10,889 nt of DNA from Acidimicrobiales bacterium (GCA_027451605.1 DAIDJA010000029.1:1-10889); one strand, 5' to 3'; positions 1 through 7,631 are shown, numbered from the stretch's first letter. The notes: generated by a model not told the origin, from the letters alone. Made by a program: numbers and translations.

Positions 1-1
1 A

Positions 2-2551
2 ATTACGGAAATTTATGATTATCTTAGGTTGTTGTATGCCAGAGTAGGCCATCAGTACTGCCCCAAATGTAAAATCGAAATTGGCAGGCAGAGTCCTCAG
101 GATATTGTGGATTCACTCTTAAAACTCCCGGAAGGTCTTAAATATTGGATCGTAGCGACAGTGGTCAGAGGAAGAAAGGGTGAGTACGGAACCTTGATCA
201 AGGATCTTACTAAAAAAGGCTATCAGCGCCTTAAGATTGATCACGAAGTTGTCGAGATTCTGGACGACTCTCAGATTCAAAATTTAGCAAGATACGACCA
301 ACACACAATTCAGGTTATTGTCGACAGAGTAGTCGCCAAATCTTCAATAAAGCGCAGATTGACCGAATCTATCGAAGCAGCATTAGAGTTGACCGATGGA
401 TTTGTAGAAATTGAAATCGTTGAAGATCTTAACTCGGGTAAGGAATCTTATTCGAAAGGGGATATTATCTCTTTTAGCAAAAATCTGGTCTGCACAAAGT
501 GTAAGAGATCTTTTGAGGAGCTGGCTCCAAGGTCATTTTCTTTTAACAGTCCCTATGGTGCCTGTAAAATCTGTTCGGGAATAGGTACGAGATTCAAAGT
601 TGACGAATCTCAGGTAGTACCGAATCAGGACCTTTCCATTTTGCAGGGTGCGATTGTCCCATGGGCGCGTTCGAGGAACTCTTTTTATCGGTCAATATTG
701 GAGGCATTTTGTGCTCAAAACGCTATACCGATAAACAAGCCTTTTAAGACGCTCACCAAAAAGCAAAAAGATATGCTTTATTATGCAGAAAATGTTGATA
801 TGACGGTTCGATATCGAAATAGATATGAAGCTGATCGCGGCTTCAATACGACCTTCAACGGTATTGTCCCCTGGCTTGAAGCAAAGCTCGAAGAAGCTGA
901 AACCGATGGTTCACGAGAGTCGCTACAGGGTTATATGAAAGAGACTACCTGTGATTCCTGCAACGGGGCAAGACTGAACCCCGATTCACTTGCCGTGAAA
1001 ATAAATGAACTTTCAATTGCCGATCTGTGCATCATGTCCATTGACGATTTGATAGGGGTAATCCAGAATCTTAAATTGACGGATAAAGAACGTTTGATAT
1101 CCGACCGTATTTTCAAAGAGATCGTAGCCAGATTAAATTTTTTGGACAAGGTCGGGCTATATTATTTAAATCTTGCCAGATCCGCCGGAACTCTAGCCGG
1201 TGGCGAAGCTCAAAGAATCAGGTTGGCAAGCCAAATTGGTTCGGGGCTGGTGGGAGTTTTGTATGTACTTGACGAACCGTCAATCGGCCTGCACCAGAGG
1301 GACAATCAAAAGCTAATTGATACTTTAATTCATCTGAGAGACATCGGTAATACCGTTTTGGTGGTGGAGCATGATGAAGAGACTATAAAAGTAGCAGACT
1401 ATGTCGTAGACATAGGCCCGGGCGCCGGGGAACACGGCGGAGAGATAATATTTGCCGGTACGCCGAAGGATCTTGAAAATTCCACTGAGTCAGTTACCGG
1501 TAAATATCTAAGCGGCGCTCTTAAAATCGACATTCCTAAAAAAAGACGCAAACCCACTACTCGCAAACTTAAGATCGTAGGAGCGGTGGAAAATAATCTT
1601 AAAAATGTCTCAATAGATATCCCTCTTGAGACATTTGTGGCCGTTACCGGAGTTTCCGGATCCGGTAAATCTACCCTGATTAACGATATACTCTACAAAG
1701 GGGTGTATCAGGCACTCGGATCAACAGTTGCTGTACCGGGAAGGCATAAGTCCATCGAAGGAATTGACTATATCGATAAGGTGATCGATATAGATCAAGC
1801 CCCCATAGGCAGAACCCCCAGGTCAAACCCGGCTACGTATACGGGAGTCTTTAGTCATATTAGAACTCTCTTTTCTCAGGTACGTGAATCCAGAGTTAGA
1901 GGTTATCAGCCCGGGAGATTTTCATTCAACGTTCCCGGTGGAAGGTGTGAGGCCTGTGAAGGTGACGGTACGATAAAGATAGAAATGCATTTCCTGCCCG
2001 ATGTTTATGTTCCTTGTGAGGTCTGTGGCGGAAGCCGTTTTAATCGGGATACATTGGAGATTATGTATCACGGAAAAAATATTGCAGACGTATTAAATAT
2101 GCCTATCCAGGAGGCTATTGGGCTCTTTGAGGACCAGGTGTCAATTTCGCGTTATCTTGATACTCTAGTTGAGGTGGGTCTCGGGTATATCAAGTTAGGT
2201 CAGAGTGCAACCACTTTATCCGGTGGTGAAGCACAGCGCGTCAAATTGGCTTCAGAGCTCGCCAGAAAGTCAACGGGTAGCACTCTTTATATCCTTGACG
2301 AGCCAACAACCGGTCTTCATATGCATGACGTCGCTAAGTTGATTACGGTCTTATCGAAGTTGGTGGATAACGGCAATACGGTTGTGGTTATTGAGCATAA
2401 TCTTGACGTAATAAAGTGTGCGGATTGGATTATCGACTTGGGACCCGAAGGTGGAAATAAGGGAGGTAAGGTCATAGCAAAGGGGACTCCCGAAAAAATT
2501 GCTCAAGTTGCCGAAAGCTATACCGGTCTTTATTTGAAAAAAATGATCTGA
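2..2551 (+). CDS. uvrA: UvrA, excinuclease ABC subunit A (5' partial)
   Basis: This is the damage-recognition ATPase of nucleotide excision repair, a cytoplasmic DNA-binding dimer that loads UvrB. The frame is open to the left edge and reads [16 protein letters not shown] before the first possible start (TTG at 29). That is internal UvrA sequence, so 29 is not the true start. About 849 codons are present; the family has about 940-960, so the N-terminal Walker A is missing. Visible parts are the zinc module CTKC...CKIC (about 490-575), CDSCNG (about 951), the first ABC signature as LAGGE (1193-1207), its Walker [14 protein letters not shown], the second Walker [10 protein letters not shown] (about 1651-1677), the zinc module CEAC...CEVC (about 1948-2027), the signature LSGGE (2216-2230), Walker [11 protein letters not shown], and both H-loops (VEHDEE, IEHNLD). 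The Ala in the first signature differs from the usual Ser. It converges on the exporter permease. Identity is secure. Confidence 0.97.
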   Translation: MTEIYDYLRLLYARVGHQYCPKCKIEIGRQSPQDIVDSLLKLPEGLKYWIVATVVRGRKGEYGTLIKDLTKKGYQRLKIDHEVVEILDDSQIQNLARYDQHTIQVIVDRVVAKSSIKRRLTESIEAALELTDGFVEIEIVEDLNSGKESYSKGDIISFSKNLVCTKCKRSFEELAPRSFSFNSPYGACKICSGIGTRFKVDESQVVPNQDLSILQGAIVPWARSRNSFYRSILEAFCAQNAIPINKPFKTLTKKQKDMLYYAENVDMTVRYRNRYEADRGFNTTFNGIVPWLEAKLEEAETDGSRESLQGYMKETTCDSCNGARLNPDSLAVKINELSIADLCIMSIDDLIGVIQNLKLTDKERLISDRIFKEIVARLNFLDKVGLYYLNLARSAGTLAGGEAQRIRLASQIGSGLVGVLYVLDEPSIGLHQRDNQKLIDTLIHLRDIGNTVLVVEHDEETIKVADYVVDIGPGAGEHGGEIIFAGTPKDLENSTESVTGKYLSGALKIDIPKKRRKPTTRKLKIVGAVENNLKNVSIDIPLETFVAVTGVSGSGKSTLINDILYKGVYQALGSTVAVPGRHKSIEGIDYIDKVIDIDQAPIGRTPRSNPATYTGVFSHIRTLFSQVRESRVRGYQPGRFSFNVPGGRCEACEGDGTIKIEMHFLPDVYVPCEVCGGSRFNRDTLEIMYHGKNIADVLNMPIQEAIGLFEDQVSISRYLDTLVEVGLGYIKLGQSATTLSGGEAQRVKLASELARKSTGSTLYILDEPTTGLHMHDVAKLITVLSKLVDNGNTVVVIEHNLDVIKCADWIIDLGPEGGNKGGKVIAKGTPEKIAQVAESYTGLYLKKMI

Positions 2552-2570
2552 TAAATAATTGGCTTAGTAG

Positions 2571-3386
2571 TTATGCCGTCTTGCTGAATTTATAAACCGC
2601 AAGGGGCAACAATACGACGACAGCTCCCAGTGACCAGAAGATTGATTCTACTGACGACCAGTTTGAAACATTAGCCGGAAAATTTACCATCAGTTTACGC
2701 GACGCGTCCACCAAGACCGACACCGGCTGGTATGTTGCAAATTCGCGCAACCAGGTTGGCATCGTTGCTACCGGAACAAAGGCCGAAGACGCAAACGTTA
2801 AAGGAAATATCAGAGGAAAACTCATTACCTGTGCGGTTTCGCTGTTTGGGGCCGTTAGGCCAACGATCGTAAATCCCCAGCTTATGGCAAATGAGAACAA
2901 TAGCAGTAGCAAAAGAGCAGCCACAAAGGACACAACAGAAGTCTGTATTCTGAATCCCACGGCAAAACCTACTCCCGATATTATAATAACGACCAATATG
3001 TTCCTGACTAAGTCAGCTATTGTCCGACCCATTAAAACGGCCATTTTTGACATTGGCAATGCTTTAAATCTCTCGATGATTCCCTTTTGCAGATCTTCTG
3101 CCAGACCGATCCCGGTTGAAACGGATCCGAAAAGTACTGTCTGAACAAAGATGCCCGGAATAAGATAATTCACATATTGAACGCCTTTGATCGGAATCGC
3201 ACTGCCGAACACATATCTGAACAATAAAACAAACATGACAGGCTGTAAGGTGGAGAAAAAAAGTGCCTGAGGTATCCTCGTATATGAGATAAGGTTGCGC
3301 TTTGTAATGGTCAAGGTATCCGCGGCTAACCATTTGACGGATTTCATAATATTTGACTGGGTTTTTTGTTCAATGATTGTGGTCAT
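2571..3386 (-). CDS. ABC-2 type exporter permease, DrrB-like
   Basis: This is a 271-residue integral membrane subunit of an ABC exporter, presumably partnering the ATPase encoded just upstream. Hydrophobic segments lie at about residues 42-60, 72-93, 127-147, 152-178, 186-206 and 247-266, giving the six-span ABC-2 layout. The cytoplasmic loop ERFKALPMSKMAVLMGR and the later FASSAFVPVATMPTWLREFA stretch are family hallmarks. The ATG at 3386 lies 8 nt after the ATPase stop, and a GAGG ribosome-binding site (in GAGGAATAA) overlaps the last codons of that gene, so translation is probably coupled. The gene ends 19 bp from the convergent uvrA stop, with no clear terminator between them. DrrB-type permeases export anthracyclines or lipids, but the substrate cannot be read from this sequence. 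Confidence 0.9.
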   Translation of the reverse strand: MTTIIEQKTQSNIMKSVKWLAADTLTITKRNLISYTRIPQALFFSTLQPVMFVLLFRYVFGSAIPIKGVQYVNYLIPGIFVQTVLFGSVSTGIGLAEDLQKGIIERFKALPMSKMAVLMGRTIADLVRNILVVIIISGVGFAVGFRIQTSVVSFVAALLLLLLFSFAISWGFTIVGLTAPNSETAQVMSFPLIFPLTFASSAFVPVATMPTWLREFATYQPVSVLVDASRKLMVNFPANVSNWSSVESIFWSLGAVVVLLPLAVYKFSKTA

Positions 3387-3394
3387 GATTATTG

Positions 3395-4342
3395 TTATTC
3401 CTCGATTGTTTTGCCGGTTAAGGTTAAAAAGACGTCGTCTAAACTTGGTTCGCTTATGTTAAGACCCGCCAAATTAATGCTATTTGCATCGATGATTCTG
3501 AGTACATCCAGAGCCAATTTGGGTCCGTCATTGGATATGATCCTTAGAACATTTCTGTCCACAATTAGTTTGTTTGATATTGAATCCTGAATCTTAGCTT
3601 TGGCTAATTCAGCTGAATTATTGTCTTGTAGCTCCACCGAAATTATGCTCGTTCCGAACTGCGCCTTAAGGTCGCTTGGTGTTCCATTTGCTATCACCTT
3701 TCCGTGATCAATTACAATAATCTGGTCCGCCAATCTATCTGCTTCTTCAAGGTACTGAGTGGTTAAAAGTACTGTTGTTCCATCTTTGACCAACTGTTGG
3801 ATGGAGTCCCAAAGCATTAACCTGCTTTGTGGATCTAGACCCGTAGTTGGCTCATCCAAAAAGAGTAAATTGGGATTATTGACCAATGATGCCGCCAAAT
3901 CCAACCTTCTTCTCATTCCCCCCGAATACGTCTTCAATGGTCTGTCTTTAGCCGAAGTTAGATCAAACTGTTCCAAAAGTTCAAGTGATCGTGTCTTTGC
4001 GACGGACTTTTTTAGATGGGTAAGCCGGCTAATCATTACCAAATTCTCAAATCCGGTAAGATTCTCGTCAACTGCGGCATATTGCCCGGCAAGTCCGATC
4101 AGACGCTTTATTACATGCGATTGCGAGCTTAGATCAAGGCCGAATATCTTTGCGGTGCCGGAATCCTGTTTTAGTATGGTTGTTAAGATTCTGACGATTG
4201 TGGTCTTTCCGGCTCCGTTGGGTCCTAAAAGTCCCAGTACCGTACCGGTTTCAACGGTAAAACTTACTTCGTCAAGGGCTTTGACTTTTCCTTTTGCGAA
4301 TGTTTTAGAGATATCTGTTACTTCGATTGCTTGCTCGGACAT
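3395..4342 (-). CDS. ABC exporter ATPase, DrrA-like
   Basis: This is a 315-residue nucleotide-binding subunit that would power the DrrB-like permease encoded 8 nt downstream. Walker A is GPNGAGKTT (residues 40-48), the Q-loop Gln is at about 87, the signature is YSGGMRRRLDLA (139-150), and Walker B is [13 protein letters not shown] (159-171). The usual switch His is replaced by Gln196 in TTQYLEEADRLAD, which is normal for the daunorubicin-resistance subfamily. A C-terminal extension ends with EPSLDDVFLTLTG, another mark of that subfamily. The ATG at 4342 has no evident Shine-Dalgarno sequence; the 30 bases before it are AT-rich. A weak -10-like TATACA lies at 4374-4369 on this strand, so a short or weakly initiated leader is possible. 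The upstream DNA also carries one copy of the repeat described at 4395-4512. Confidence 0.93.
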   Translation of the reverse strand: MSEQAIEVTDISKTFAKGKVKALDEVSFTVETGTVLGLLGPNGAGKTTIVRILTTILKQDSGTAKIFGLDLSSQSHVIKRLIGLAGQYAAVDENLTGFENLVMISRLTHLKKSVAKTRSLELLEQFDLTSAKDRPLKTYSGGMRRRLDLAASLVNNPNLLFLDEPTTGLDPQSRLMLWDSIQQLVKDGTTVLLTTQYLEEADRLADQIIVIDHGKVIANGTPSDLKAQFGTSIISVELQDNNSAELAKAKIQDSISNKLIVDRNVLRIISNDGPKLALDVLRIIDANSINLAGLNISEPSLDDVFLTLTGKTIEE

Positions 4343-4394
4343 GATGTTTTAATAATGTTTTAAGATGTTGTATATTTTAACTGTCCTTAGTACC

Positions 4395-4512
4395 TAATTT
4401 CGGTATTTTGCCCTATATCCCTTTTAGAGGGTATCTCTTAGTTTATTTTCGTGATATTATTATTTGACAATCGGCTATTTTTTTAATTCTGCGGCTATTG
4501 ATCTGATGTCTT
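4395..4512. repeat. Diverged direct repeat, copy A
   Basis: This non-coding segment matches 6477-6595 in the same orientation. The core AGTTTATTTTCGTGATATT (4440-4458) is identical over 19 bases to 6524-6542. By hand alignment, 4440-4512 matches the other copy at about 59 of 73 positions with one gap. The left part (4395-4439) is weaker but colinear, including TATCCCT. Similarity may extend left to about 4369, into the leader of the exporter ATPase. Neither copy carries a convincing reading frame. It may be an old non-coding mobile fragment or a duplicated flank. Confidence 0.7.
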
Positions 4513-4670
4513 TTAGCGCTAGATATTTCTTTTATAAATCAATGTGTAGTAGCTCGTTGATTGCATTGGTTATTTAGTCTGCATAGCACTGTGCCTACCC
4601 CCAAAACCCGTACAGAAATTACTCTATAAATTAACAGACTTTAATTTAGAAATGGAGGATAATTGAAAGT

Positions 4671-4890
4671 ATGGAAAAAAAACCAGAAAACCAAAAGTGG
4701 ATTATGGTGAAGAATTTATTCAAGATGCATTTAATCTTGTTTATTCAACCTCAAAATCAGAAGCACAAATTGCAAGGGAATTGGGTATTTCATAACGGAA
4801 CCTCACCCGTTGCCGAATAACAACATTTAAAAACCAACCAATAGCTGATGTTGATGAGACCGATTTCAATCGTTGCCAACAAGTGCTACT
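4671..4890 (+). pseudogene. IS3-family OrfA transposase remnant
   Basis: This is a decayed helix-turn-helix subunit of an IS3/IS911-type transposase. An ATG at 4671, 12 nt after GGAGG (4654-4658), begins MEKKPENQK. The frame then shifts near 4694. From 4697 the reading VDYGEEFIQDAFNLVYSTSK (about 60 bases) and then SEAQIARELGIS matches the OrfA N-terminal domain. A TAA follows at 4793 exactly where the second half of the helix-turn-helix should continue. Past it, in the same frame, come RNLTRCRITTFKNQP and DVDETDFNRCQQ, resembling the usual linker and start of the leucine zipper. No OrfB (DDE) partner remains beside it. At least one frameshift and one internal stop make it non-functional. IS3 family is the best guess; the subgroup cannot be told. 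Confidence 0.72.
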
Positions 4891-5083
4891 AGCTTATTTT
4901 GGCGGAGTTATTTATTGTGAATAAATTACTTATAATGTTTGTATCTATGGGTAGGATAGGGTAGAATTAATTTCGACAATGGGTGATGCTTTAGCAAAAT
5001 GAGCGATAGTAGATTACAAACTCGGAATGAATGGTCGTACTAGTTAGACGGATAATTATGGCTGAAGATTGCTTGTTGCCCTA
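4891..5083. other. Acyltransferase upstream region
   Basis: No gene is visible. A TATAAT at 4931-4936 could be a -10 element for the acyltransferase, but no good -35 stands at 16-18 bp. A short direct repeat GGGTAG occurs at 4949-4954 and 4959-4964. The ATG at 5058 opens only an eight-codon frame. A TGA at 5063-5065 closes the acyltransferase frame on its upstream side. Confidence 0.3.
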
Positions 5084-6331
5084 ATGAGAGCCTTTTGTTG
5101 TAATGCATGGGAACGATTTCTTGAAAAATCACGGCCGACACCTGCTGATGGAAGAAATATTGATTCATTAGATGGACTTCGGGGATGTGCCATTCTTTTT
5201 GTAGTCCTACTCCATGTGTTGGAATTTTATTCAAACAAAAATCATTTATTGCAACAAAGTATGGCAAGCTGGTCTCTATTGGGGACAGGCGTAAATTTGT
5301 TTTTTGTCTTAAGCGGGTTTTTATTATTTTTGCCCTATGCGAAAGCAGCATTACTCCATAGGAGCTTTCCTTCAACCTCTAAGTTTTTTCAACGCAGAGC
5401 GTTGCGTATTTTACCGGCCTATTGGGCAACATTAGCAATCTTTGTGATTGTAATATCAATCACGAGAAATTCGGTATTTAGCGCTAAAGACATTGGCCTG
5501 CATATTGTATTAGCCAATAATTTATTTAAATCCACCGAAATGAGTATCAACCCAGTATATTGGACTATGGCAATCGAAGTTCAATACTACCTTGCTTTAC
5601 CCTTCATTGCAGGGCTCCTGGTAGCATCAATACGTCGGGCCAAATATATATTTGCAATTGCAATCTTTGCCAGCATAGGATGTTTATCGATTGTAGCCTA
5701 TGCTGCCTCTTTGCTCTTGCATAAGCTTGGTGGTCACTTTGAGCAATTTGTACATGCACCGGAAATGTTCCAATACTTGCCTGTTTTTGGAGTGGGCATG
5801 GTGGCTAGCCTTTGCTATGTAGCGGCTTCAGAAGGACCATGGGCGAATCAAAACTGGCAAAGAGTCTGGAAAGGACTGGGAGTCGGAGGAGTTCTACTTC
5901 TTGGATTGTTGGCGGCACTCAGCCAGTTCAAGCTCTACCATTGGCGTTATGGGTACGTCGCCATTGATCAATTGTCTGGAGTAGCTTATGGAGCGATATT
6001 GCTTGGAGTTGTAAAAGGGTGGAAGTCGTGGAAGCGTTTTTTAGAAAAAAAATGGATTAGATTTATCGGAATGATTTCATATAGCATGTACATTTGGAAT
6101 CTAGCTGTACTTCAAAATTTAGTACTGCCTCGAGTTGATCAATTATTTAATGGAGGCTTATTAAATGTGCCAATTGGTATTGTTATTGGACTTGGTGTTA
6201 CCGCTCCAATTTCACTGATATCATATTTAGCCTTCGAGAAGCCGTTTATCGGGGCCCGTAGTGCGCGTAGGGATTTCCAGCTTACGGAGGCAGGAGATAC
6301 TTCTGCCGCAATTATTCACGCATCTAAATAA
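5084..6331 (+). CDS. Acyltransferase-3 family membrane O-acyltransferase (OafA-like)
   Basis: This is an integral membrane enzyme of about 415 residues that by family transfers acyl (often acetyl) groups to sugars of exported polysaccharides, glycolipids or antibiotics. Numbered from the ATG at 5084, the family motif R-X10-H is exact: Arg33 in LDGLRG and His44 in VVLLHV. Other hallmarks are NLFFVLSGFLLF (71-82), FFQRRALRILPAYW (101-114), YWTMAIEVQYYL with Glu165, and FIGMISYSMYIWN (327-339). The last normally ends in His but here has Asn339. About ten hydrophobic spans run to residue 385, followed by a short polar tail. No SGNH domain is fused. An in-frame stop at 5063 leaves TTG 5069 or ATG 5084 as starts, neither with a good ribosome-binding site, so the start is uncertain. 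It stands alone between two IS remnants and two repeat copies, which suggests acquired cargo. The open frame argues for retained function. Confidence 0.9.
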   Translation: MRAFCCNAWERFLEKSRPTPADGRNIDSLDGLRGCAILFVVLLHVLEFYSNKNHLLQQSMASWSLLGTGVNLFFVLSGFLLFLPYAKAALLHRSFPSTSKFFQRRALRILPAYWATLAIFVIVISITRNSVFSAKDIGLHIVLANNLFKSTEMSINPVYWTMAIEVQYYLALPFIAGLLVASIRRAKYIFAIAIFASIGCLSIVAYAASLLLHKLGGHFEQFVHAPEMFQYLPVFGVGMVASLCYVAASEGPWANQNWQRVWKGLGVGGVLLLGLLAALSQFKLYHWRYGYVAIDQLSGVAYGAILLGVVKGWKSWKRFLEKKWIRFIGMISYSMYIWNLAVLQNLVLPRVDQLFNGGLLNVPIGIVIGLGVTAPISLISYLAFEKPFIGARSARRDFQLTEAGDTSAAIIHASK

Positions 6332-6476
6332 TTCAGTGTAACTTAATTTTTGAAAGAAATCACTTCGCTCAAGACATTATCCGGTGGGCGAGGAAAATCA
6401 CAAACAAGTTTTCATCACCAGGCTAAATAGTTGCGAATAAAGATAGCCTAATCTTGTTTATCCTGACTTTGTTACA
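6332..6476. other. Intergenic region after the acyltransferase
   Basis: No gene and no intrinsic terminator are visible. One inverted pair, AGGCTA (6420-6425) and TAGCCT (6444-6449), is separated by 18 bases and is not followed by a T-run. Its right end, from about 6455, may be the faint left extension of the adjacent repeat copy. Confidence 0.3.
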
Positions 6477-6595
6477 TAATTTTCGTACTCTGTCCTTTAT
6501 CCCTCGGTAGAAAGGTGTGTATGAGTTTATTTTCGTGATATTGTTACTTGCGGATCGCTTGTTTTTTACTTATGCGATTATTGATTTGATATCTT
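6477..6595. repeat. Diverged direct repeat, copy B
   Basis: This is the second copy of the segment at 4395-4512, in the same orientation and about 2.08 kb to the right. It shares the 19-base identical core (6524-6542), with roughly 80% identity by hand alignment over 6524-6595 and weaker colinear similarity to the left. It begins about 145 bp after the acyltransferase stop and ends about 80 bp before the IS30 remnant. The two copies therefore bracket the acyltransferase plus the IS3 remnant. Confidence 0.7.
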
Positions 6596-6675
6596 GGGAC
6601 TTTGGTGGATAGGAAGTCAGGGTTTAACTCTGGCTGATAACTTCATATTAAATCTCCGCAATGGATATTAATGGA

Positions 6676-7027
6676 CATCAACTCGCTTCTCTTATCTACA
6701 AAACTGTTCGTCCATACAATCACCTTTGACAACGGCAAGGAATTTGCCTGTCATAAGGATATTGCCAAATAACTCGGAGCGTCAATTTATGTCTGCCAAC
6801 CATACCATTCCGAGGAAGGAGGATAAATGACAACACAAAGGGTATACTCCGACAATACTTTTCGAAAAATTGCAGTTTTTCAAATATAAAAGAAGCCCAA
6901 ATCATTAAAGCCATAGAACAACTAAATCATCGCCTCGAAAGACTCTCGATCATGAAAGTCCTTATGAAGTTTTTTACAATACCTTGATGAGTTTCATTAA
7001 TACATAACCGTTGCACTTCATTCTTGA
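6676..7027 (+). pseudogene. IS30-family transposase remnant (C-terminal part)
   Basis: This is the decayed C-terminal half of an IS30-type DDE transposase. The best block, HTITFDNGKEFACHKDIAK (6713-6769), contains the second catalytic Asp in its usual setting. A TAA follows at 6770, then LGASIYVCQPYHS and a TAA at 6824. The frame shifts at about 6822, where NDNTKGILRQYFSKN (from 6826) matches the family's NENTNGLLRQYFPK with Asp in place of the catalytic Glu. A second shift, from one lost base near 6934, gives RKTLDHESPYEVFYNTL. A further frame reads ITVALHS and ends with TGA at 7025-7027, possibly the original C-terminus. Upstream, LMDINSLLLSTKLFV may be the preceding strand region. The helix-turn-helix and first catalytic Asp are not found. 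It is clearly dead. Confidence 0.82.
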
Positions 7028-7176
7028 ATTCATGTCGATCATTAACGACTTATATGGGATCCAACTTAATATGTTATGGGTTCATTAAAGATTTACTGCC
7101 TACCGGAGATTTAAGGTTGTTTTAAAATCGCATGTTTCCAATATGAAGCCAGGATAGTTACGCGTCATCTTAAATG

Positions 7177-7206
7177 AGCCGATATTATTTAATCGGCTAA
7201 ACCGAT
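7177..7206. other. Nested hairpins sharing one arm
   Basis: AGCCGAT (7177-7183) pairs with ATCGGCT (7192-7198) across an 8-base loop. The same ATCGG arm (7192-7196) can instead pair with CCGAT at 7202-7206 across 5 bases. CCGATATT is therefore present twice (7179-7186 and 7202-7209), with its complement between. No T-run follows and no gene is immediately downstream on either strand, so a role is not evident. Confidence 0.4.
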
Positions 7207-7219
7207 ATTTAAAATAAAG

Positions 7220-7259
7220 ATCTAGCCACCGTTATCTTGATACGAATTTAGTACTGCCT
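7220..7259 (+). repeat. Short segment matching the acyltransferase gene
   Basis: AATTTAGTACTGCCT at 7245-7259 is identical to 6116-6130 inside the acyltransferase gene. An ATCTAGC lies upstream of it both here (7220-7226) and in the gene (6099-6105), though the spacing differs (18 versus 10 bases). This could be a heavily decayed duplicate of the gene's 3' part. Little else aligns, so chance is not excluded. Confidence 0.3.
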
Positions 7260-7382
7260 GGAGATTAATCCATATACACCCGTTGACGAATCAATATATA
7301 GATTACATCAATTTGTAGCAATTAAGATTATTTGGATTTCGAATCACAAGATTCAACACTCTAAAGATTAATTTTATTAAGC

Positions 7383-7631
7383 TTAAGATTGAGGGCCCGG
7401 CGTGTCCATAGCATCTAATTGGGCAAAAAGTGCGTTCACCTTATCCAAGCCGTCAGGAGCGGACTGGTTGCGATGTTCAAGAAGTGCCAACTCTCCAATT
7501 TGCTGAAGCAATGAATCACGCTTTCTTTTGTCCTGAACTTCTCCAATTTTGGATTGAGCCTGGTTTATGCCGGCATCAAGTTTAGATGAAATTCCTGATG
7601 CCTGATCTTTGATTTTGTCAAACAGTCCCAT
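7383..7631 (-). CDS. Small conserved-type actinobacterial protein of unknown function
   Basis: This is an 82-residue soluble protein with no signal peptide or membrane span. It is charged and probably mostly helical: MGLFDKIKDQASGISSKLDA, then a Gln/Lys/Arg-rich middle (QSKIGEVQDKRKRD), then the likely second helical part LLQQIGELALLEHRNQ, and a C-terminal helix DGLDKVNALFAQLDAMD. The opening MG(L/F)(F/L)DKIK and the later LGELA...E pattern resemble short uncharacterised proteins found in many actinobacteria; this is recalled, not searched. Its start is firm: AAAGGAGG sits 4 nt before the ATG at 7631, the strongest Shine-Dalgarno in the window. It diverges from the PPOX-fold gene across 190 bp. 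A possible promoter is described at 7682-7711. The amphipathic helices suggest protein or membrane-surface contact, but no function is assigned. Confidence 0.8.
   Translation of the reverse strand: MGLFDKIKDQASGISSKLDAGINQAQSKIGEVQDKRKRDSLLQQIGELALLEHRNQSAPDGLDKVNALFAQLDAMDTPGPQS

Larger units (their letters stand above)
7028..7382. other. Gene-free stretch after the IS30 remnant
   Basis: This stretch of about 355 bases has no supportable reading frame; the longest ATG frame seen, near 7032, ends after about 18 codons. It holds the nested hairpins at 7177-7206, a short segment resembling the acyltransferase gene (7220-7259), and a small inverted repeat GAATC-ACAA-GATTC near 7340. The last of these has no T-run and is not a convincing terminator for the - strand gene that ends at 7383. 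Confidence 0.4.

Noticed and set aside
2552..2570. Bidirectional terminator between uvrA and the exporter permease
   Set aside because: The 19-bp gap contains no inverted repeat or T-run that would support one.
3966..4342. Loss of the H-loop histidine (Gln196) in the exporter ATPase as a sign of inactivity
   Set aside because: TTQYLEEAD with Gln is the normal state in the DrrA-type subfamily, so it is not unusual here.
3759..4352. Long open frame on the + strand, 197 codons, opposite the exporter ATPase
   Set aside because: It is antisense to a clear ABC ATPase with all motifs; its translation has no recognisable domain and is a shadow of the real gene.
5040..5375. 111-codon - strand frame over the start of the acyltransferase
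   Set aside because: It is antisense to conserved acyltransferase motifs and has no independent support.
7330..7352. GGATTTCGAATC resembling a tRNA T-arm
   Set aside because: No acceptor stem, anticodon arm or CCA-compatible end fits around it; it is a short local palindrome.
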